Made by a program: the position numbers and the translations under genes. DNA of 15,465 nt from Phycisphaerales bacterium. GTDB taxonomy: Bacteria; Planctomycetota; Phycisphaerae; Tepidisphaerales; Tepidisphaeraceae. This document shows positions 12,573-15,465 of the stretch, piece by piece. The notes below the pieces were generated by a model. It made no database searches, was not told the origin of the DNA, and saw nothing but the letters and a program-made list of their open reading frames with translations. The first letter of the stretch is position 1. Every line of letters begins with the position of its first letter. The stretch covers positions 1-15,465 of the forward strand of contig JAQGHH010000608.1 in assembly GCA_028288945.1 (NCBI GenBank), given 5' to 3'.

Positions 12573-13556
12573 CTATGCCGGCAAGGGCTGAGTCGCACGC
12601 GTAATCCGGTCGCGCACGGCGGCCCATTCGGGCTTATCCGGGGGCATCTCTACTAGAATCGCGTGTACGTCGGGCGAGTCGAGTCGTCGCAACGCGGCGT
12701 ATAACTGGCGCGCAAACTCCTCAGGTACTTTCGGGGCTTCAATCAACAGAGCGAAAGGAATTTGCGTGAGAGAATCCGGGATTTCTCCAACAAGCACTGC
12801 GCTAATTGGCGCGCCTCCGGCGCTGGCGAGCCAGCGGAGAAGTGGATCCAATTCGTCGCGCGAAAAACGGTAGGCCGGGGCACGCGGGGCATAGTGGATG
12901 GCGTGCTGGCCGGGGCTGGACGCCGGGTTTGTGGCGTCAGTCGAGCCTTGAAATAACTCGACACGCCCGATCACCGATTCGATTTCGTGACGCGTGACCG
13001 CGCCCGGGCGGAGGATGGTCGGGGCGTTGCCGCTGAGGTCGAGCACGGTGGATTCGATGCCGACCCGGCAGGGTCCGCCGTCGAGGATTAAATCCACGGC
13101 GGGGCCGAGTTCGTCGCGCACGTGCTGTGCGGTGGTGGGGCTGACACGGGTGGAGCGGTTGGCGCTGGGGGCGGCGACCGCGCCGCCGAATGCCCGCAGC
13201 ATTTCCAGCGCCACCGGATGATCTGGCGCGCGGAGACCGATGGTGGCGCGCCCGGCGCTTACTTCAGTTGCGATGCCGGCGGCCTTGCGAACCACAAGGG
13301 TCAACGGTCCCGGCCAGAAAGTCCGCGCCAGAACCGAAGCCTGCCGCGGCCAATCCGCGGCGAACCGCCGGGCGGTTTCTTCATCCGCAACGTGAACGAT
13401 GAGCGGGTTGGTGCTCGGCCGGCCCTTGGCCACAAAAATCCGGCGGACGGCCGTGAGGCTAGTAGCGTCCGCGCCCAATCCGTAGACGGTCTCCGTCGGG
13501 AATGCGACGAGCCCGCCGTTGCGGAGGATTTCGACCGCTCGGTCAATGGGTTGCAT
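12573..13556 (-). CDS. sua5: L-threonylcarbamoyladenylate synthase, Sua5 type
   Basis: This enzyme makes threonylcarbamoyl-AMP from threonine, bicarbonate and ATP, the first step of t6A37 modification of tRNAs that read ANN codons. The 327-aa length fits the two-domain Sua5 form, not the short TsaC form. The YrdC domain (1-195) shows 'GGLVAFPTETVYGLGADA' (14-31), KGRPSTNPL (44-52) and 'APSANRSTRVSPTTAQHV' (129-146). The interdomain linker motif 'SPGQHAIHYAP' (214-224) leads into the Sua5 domain. The frame is open upstream to 13640, but the extra 28 codons translate a repeat ('CSAFSVHRW'), so the ATG at 13556 is the true start. That start has no Shine-Dalgarno sequence but has TATGAT 9 nt upstream. 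It converges with the GDPD gene, 57 bp apart. Confidence 0.95.
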   Translation of the reverse strand: MQPIDRAVEILRNGGLVAFPTETVYGLGADATSLTAVRRIFVAKGRPSTNPLIVHVADEETARRFAADWPRQASVLARTFWPGPLTLVVRKAAGIATEVSAGRATIGLRAPDHPVALEMLRAFGGAVAAPSANRSTRVSPTTAQHVRDELGPAVDLILDGGPCRVGIESTVLDLSGNAPTILRPGAVTRHEIESVIGRVELFQGSTDATNPASSPGQHAIHYAPRAPAYRFSRDELDPLLRWLASAGGAPISAVLVGEIPDSLTQIPFALLIEAPKVPEEFARQLYAALRRLDSPDVHAILVEMPPDKPEWAAVRDRITRATQPLPA

Positions 13557-13565
13557 GGCGTCAGG

Positions 13566-13571
13566 ATCATA
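13566..13571 (-). promoter_or_regulatory. -10-like hexamer (TATGAT) for sua5, near-leaderless
   Basis: TATGAT (5/6 match) on the minus strand ends 9 nt before the sua5 ATG. TTCCGC lies 17 nt further upstream (3/6). The resulting leader would be 0-3 nt. Confidence 0.45.
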
Positions 13572-13606
13572 GAGGCGAAGGGCGGCGAGCGGAAACGCCC
13601 AACGAT

Positions 13607-13624
13607 GAACGCTGAACGCCGAAC
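13607..13624. repeat. Short tandem heptamer repeat, intergenic element D
   Basis: GAACGCT-GAACGCC-GAAC is two and a half copies of a 7-nt unit in the gap between pfkB-type and sua5 genes. It resembles the GAACGNT-rich intergenic repeats whose translation gives 'SAFSVHRSAF', which I recall from related genomes. Here the reverse strand reads 'CSAFSVHRWAF' just upstream of sua5. Confidence 0.5.
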
Positions 13625-13652
13625 AAAGGCAACCGCTCACAAGATCAGGTGG

Positions 13653-14579
13653 TCAGATTGCCCTTACCACCGCGTCTGAAACCAGGCGTTCGACATTTTG
13701 CGGATCGAGATGCCCGGCGAGTGCGGTCATCGCATTCGCCGCGCCGCAGGCCGACGCGAGGGCGAGCGATTCGGGAAGCGGCTGGCCGCGGAGCAGGCCC
13801 ACTGCGAGGCCGGCGGCGAAGGCGTCGCCCGAGCCGACGGCGCTGACGGCCTTTACCTTTGGGGGCGTCAGGCGCCAGACGTGTTTGCCGTCGGAGGCGA
13901 GCGCGCCTTGCGCGCCCATGGTCACGATCGCGGCCCCGCCCTCGGGCGTGATTTCGCGCGTCGCCTCGCGCAGCGCGTCGGGCGTATCCAGCGGCCGGTC
14001 GAGTGTCGCGGCCAGCTCGTCGCGGTTGAGTTTTGCGATGAAGCCCGGGTAGCGCATGGCGACCCGTAGCGGCTCGCCGCGGGCGTCGAGGATGAGGCGC
14101 GCGCCGCAGTCTCGCGCGAGAGGGAGCCAGCGGGCGTAGAAGTCTTGCGGGGCGCCGGGCGGCAGGGAGCCGGAAAAAATCCACGTCCGTGACTTCGGGA
14201 GCAATGCCCGCAGCCTGCGATCGAGTTCGTCCCACGCGGCGGGTTCGATCGGAAGAGACTCTTCCACGAGTTCCGTCGCGGTTCCGGTGGCATTGTCGAT
14301 GATGGTCGTGCACAGCCGGGTCGCGGCGGCAACGGTTACGAAGTCGGATTGAATGCCGGCTTGTTTGAGGTCGTCGAGCAGGAACCGGCCGCGGTCGCCG
14401 CCAGCAAATCCGACGGCCAGCGGGTCGGCCCCGAGCGCCTTAAGGACGCGCGCGACGTTCGGCGATTTTCCCGACGCGTATTCCTGCACCTGGGCGGACC
14501 GGTTGACGGCATCGACTTCGAAACGCTCGAACGTCATCGACCGCTGAACGGTGGGGGTGGTTCCGAGACAGAGGATCAT
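13653..14579 (-). CDS. PfkB family sugar kinase, 1-phosphofructokinase/tagatose-6-P kinase type
   Basis: The 308-aa ribokinase-fold protein phosphorylates a sugar or sugar phosphate with ATP in the cytoplasm. It begins 'MILCLGTTPTVQRSMTF', like the FruK/LacC hexose kinase branch ('xxTxNPAxD' in the usual form), but here the Asn-Pro-Ala-Asp is replaced by Pro-Thr-Val-Gln. Other landmarks: GKSPNVAR (37-44), 'FSGSLPPG' (135-142), 'AKLNRDEL' (182-189) and the catalytic site 'GSGDAFAAG' with D252 (249-257). The substrate (fructose-1-P, tagatose-6-P or other) cannot be decided. An open extension to 14639 exists, but it overlaps the GNAT gene and lacks homology, so the ATG at 14579 is chosen. It follows the GNAT stop by 14 bp and may be read through from it, though a TACAAT hexamer 6 nt before the ATG could drive it separately. 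Confidence 0.88.
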   Translation of the reverse strand: MILCLGTTPTVQRSMTFERFEVDAVNRSAQVQEYASGKSPNVARVLKALGADPLAVGFAGGDRGRFLLDDLKQAGIQSDFVTVAAATRLCTTIIDNATGTATELVEESLPIEPAAWDELDRRLRALLPKSRTWIFSGSLPPGAPQDFYARWLPLARDCGARLILDARGEPLRVAMRYPGFIAKLNRDELAATLDRPLDTPDALREATREITPEGGAAIVTMGAQGALASDGKHVWRLTPPKVKAVSAVGSGDAFAAGLAVGLLRGQPLPESLALASACGAANAMTALAGHLDPQNVERLVSDAVVRAI

Positions 14580-14585
14580 GTCGGG

Positions 14586-14591
14586 ATTGTA
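14586..14591 (-). promoter_or_regulatory. -10-like hexamer (TACAAT) 6 nt before the sugar kinase ATG
   Basis: TACAAT (5/6) on the minus strand ends 6 nt before the ATG at 14579, with no Shine-Dalgarno sequence between. No good -35 is seen. It lies in the 14-bp gap after the GNAT gene, so an internal promoter is implied. Confidence 0.42.
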
Positions 14592-14593
14592 CT

Positions 14594-15076
14594 TCACAGT
14601 TCCGTGAGCATCTCGATCGTGCTGGCCCGAAATCCGCATGCCGCGAACAACCCTCTCGCGGGGTCGTTGGCGGCCAGGACGTCCAGGCGGATCTGCCTGA
14701 CGCCGATCTCGCGAAAGCGCTCGACCGCCAGCGTCACCAGTTGCCTGGCCCAGCCTTCGTTGCGGTACGCCTCCTCGACCCAGAGGTCATGGATGAAGCC
14801 GAATTCGCGCAAGCGGTAGATGGGGATTTCGGATTCGACCGTGCCGACCAGAAATCCGGCCAATCGCGGCGGTGCGCCCGTGGGCGCTGCGTCGGCGACC
14901 AGAAACACGCTGCGCGGATCACCGGCCCGGCTGGCGAGCCAGCCGCGATAGCGCTCCTCCGGATTGGGAAGGAAGCTGTATTTCGCCGGGTCGAGTGCCT
15001 GATGAAACGCGCAGATTTTCGCCACCATCGGGAGTACCGCAGGCACATCGTCAACCGTAGCGGGACGGACGTTCAT
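14594..15076 (-). CDS. GNAT family N-acetyltransferase
   Basis: The 160-aa protein is a single GNAT domain that transfers an acetyl group from acetyl-CoA. It opens 'MNVRPATVDDVPAVLPMV', the usual first strand and helix. The acetyl-CoA loop follows strand 4: 'IHDLWVEEAYRNEGWARQLV' (95-114), where RNEGWA (105-110) fills the R/Q-x-x-G-x-G/A pattern. The C-terminal strand-helix 'IRLDVLAANDPARGLFAACGF' (129-149) is typical. The acceptor is unknown. The ATG at 15076 has TACCAT 5 nt upstream and no Shine-Dalgarno sequence. The sugar kinase gene starts 14 bp after its stop. Confidence 0.9.
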   Translation of the reverse strand: MNVRPATVDDVPAVLPMVAKICAFHQALDPAKYSFLPNPEERYRGWLASRAGDPRSVFLVADAAPTGAPPRLAGFLVGTVESEIPIYRLREFGFIHDLWVEEAYRNEGWARQLVTLAVERFREIGVRQIRLDVLAANDPARGLFAACGFRASTIEMLTEL

Positions 15077-15081
15077 GGCCG

Positions 15082-15110
15082 ATGGTAGGCAAGTCGAGCG
15101 GAAATTTGAA
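15082..15110 (-). promoter_or_regulatory. Promoter-like TTCAAA-N17-TACCAT before the GNAT gene
   Basis: On the minus strand TTCAAA (4/6), a 17-nt spacer and TACCAT (4/6) end 5 nt before the ATG at 15076. This fits a leaderless or nearly leaderless transcript. Each box alone is weak. Confidence 0.38.
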
Positions 15111-15190
15111 TCCCGAATCCCTCTTCGAGCCTGAGCCTCAGAGCCGAAGGCCGAAAGACTATTCGGATCGGCATGGTCGCGATGAGCGGA

Positions 15191-15465
15191 TCACGGCCGA
15201 GGCGCTTCCGCAGGCTTCTGCTGGAGCAGCTTGTCAATGTGCTTGGCGACCCGATCGTGCAGGTCCGGGGAGTAGCCGGTGTGGATGTGCCGGACAACGC
15301 CTTCCTGGTCGATAATGATGAGGGTGGGGAAGCTGTGGATGTCAAGGAGTTTGCTCAGGCCTTCGGCCTTGACCTGCGGGTACTCAAGGCCGAGCGTCTT
15401 CACGACGAACTTCGCGTCCTCCTCCTTGCGATCCGTGTTCATCCCGAGCACGACCACGCCCTTGT
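15191..15465 (-). CDS. TlpA/thioredoxin-like protein, 5' partial (C-terminal part)
   Basis: This is the C-terminal ~90 residues of a thioredoxin-fold protein of the TlpA/ResA type. The frame is open to the right edge, so the GTG at 15457 is only an internal codon. It reads '(K)GVVVLGMNTDRKEEDAKFV', then 'KLLDIHSFPTLIIIDQEGVVRHIHTG' with the conserved cis-proline after Ser-Phe, and a final helix. The CxxC active site and any signal peptide or lipobox would lie outside the window. Such proteins reduce disulfides in the periplasm, for example in cytochrome c maturation. The tail ends in a short Pro/Ala-rich stretch. The stop is 114 bp from the GNAT start. Confidence 0.85.
   Translation of the reverse strand, partial: KGVVVLGMNTDRKEEDAKFVVKTLGLEYPQVKAEGLSKLLDIHSFPTLIIIDQEGVVRHIHTGYSPDLHDRVAKHIDKLLQQKPAEAPRP

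Noticed and set aside
13557..13640. N-terminal extension of Sua5
   Set aside because: The residues translate a heptamer repeat and lack homology; conserved Sua5 sequence begins at the ATG at 13556.

Overview
The window (15,465 bp, GC-rich, roughly 60% or more) looks like ordinary chromosome from a planctomycete, most likely class Phycisphaerae. I infer this from the gene set (a NagB–PIG-L fusion, a Uma2-type nuclease, a DUF3592 protein, a zinc-ribbon M50 protease, a kinase-less PAS/GAF/receiver protein) and from several palindromic intergenic repeats of a kind I associate with planctomycete and verrucomicrobial genomes. I see no insertion sequence, prophage, CRISPR array or origin. No gene-free stretch exceeds 300 bp; the longest are 7256-7522 and 9862-10104, both described below.

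Layout. 3-1502 (+) is the 3' part of a glucosamine-6-phosphate-deaminase-like/PIG-L deacetylase fusion. Next come a Uma2-family protein (1674-2357, +) and a TIM-barrel sugar-phosphate isomerase/epimerase-like protein (2382-3215, +). An inverted-repeat element (3238-3343) separates these from a convergent minus-strand cluster. Read in its own direction the cluster is an NDUFA9-like atypical SDR (6098-5169), a DUF3592 membrane protein (5126-4572) and an M50 site-2 protease with a zinc ribbon (4501-3398). Divergent from it is hemC (6308-7255, +), with a second inverted-repeat element just before its ribosome binding site. A PAS/GAF/receiver regulator (7523-9223, +) follows. It has a good promoter, a 19-bp operator-like palindrome over the -35, and a strong terminator hairpin. 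A small minus-strand hypothetical gene, tRNA-Arg(UCU) and a third inverted-repeat element lead to a beta-CASP metallo-beta-lactamase nuclease (10105-11547, +), which overlaps a glycerophosphodiester phosphodiesterase gene by 4 bp. The right end is all minus strand: a truncated TlpA/thioredoxin-like gene at the edge, GNAT acetyltransferase, PfkB-type sugar kinase and Sua5 threonylcarbamoyl-AMP synthase.

The genes are mostly housekeeping and do not form one pathway. Amino-sugar and sugar metabolism recurs (NagB/PIG-L, TIM-barrel isomerase, PfkB kinase), as does RNA function (tRNA-Arg, Sua5, beta-CASP RNase).

The most interesting signals are in the non-coding sequence. (1) Translation starts fall into two classes: four genes (the three-gene minus cluster and hemC) have Shine-Dalgarno sequences, while six others have none and instead carry a TANNNT (-10-like) hexamer 5-9 nt before the ATG, as expected for leaderless mRNAs. 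(2) Four different repeat elements occupy intergenic gaps. Two of them share one architecture (a self-folding left arm plus a distant copy of its complement) despite unrelated sequences. (3) The regulator retains a relic histidine-kinase H-box with the histidine replaced by threonine and no ATPase domain.
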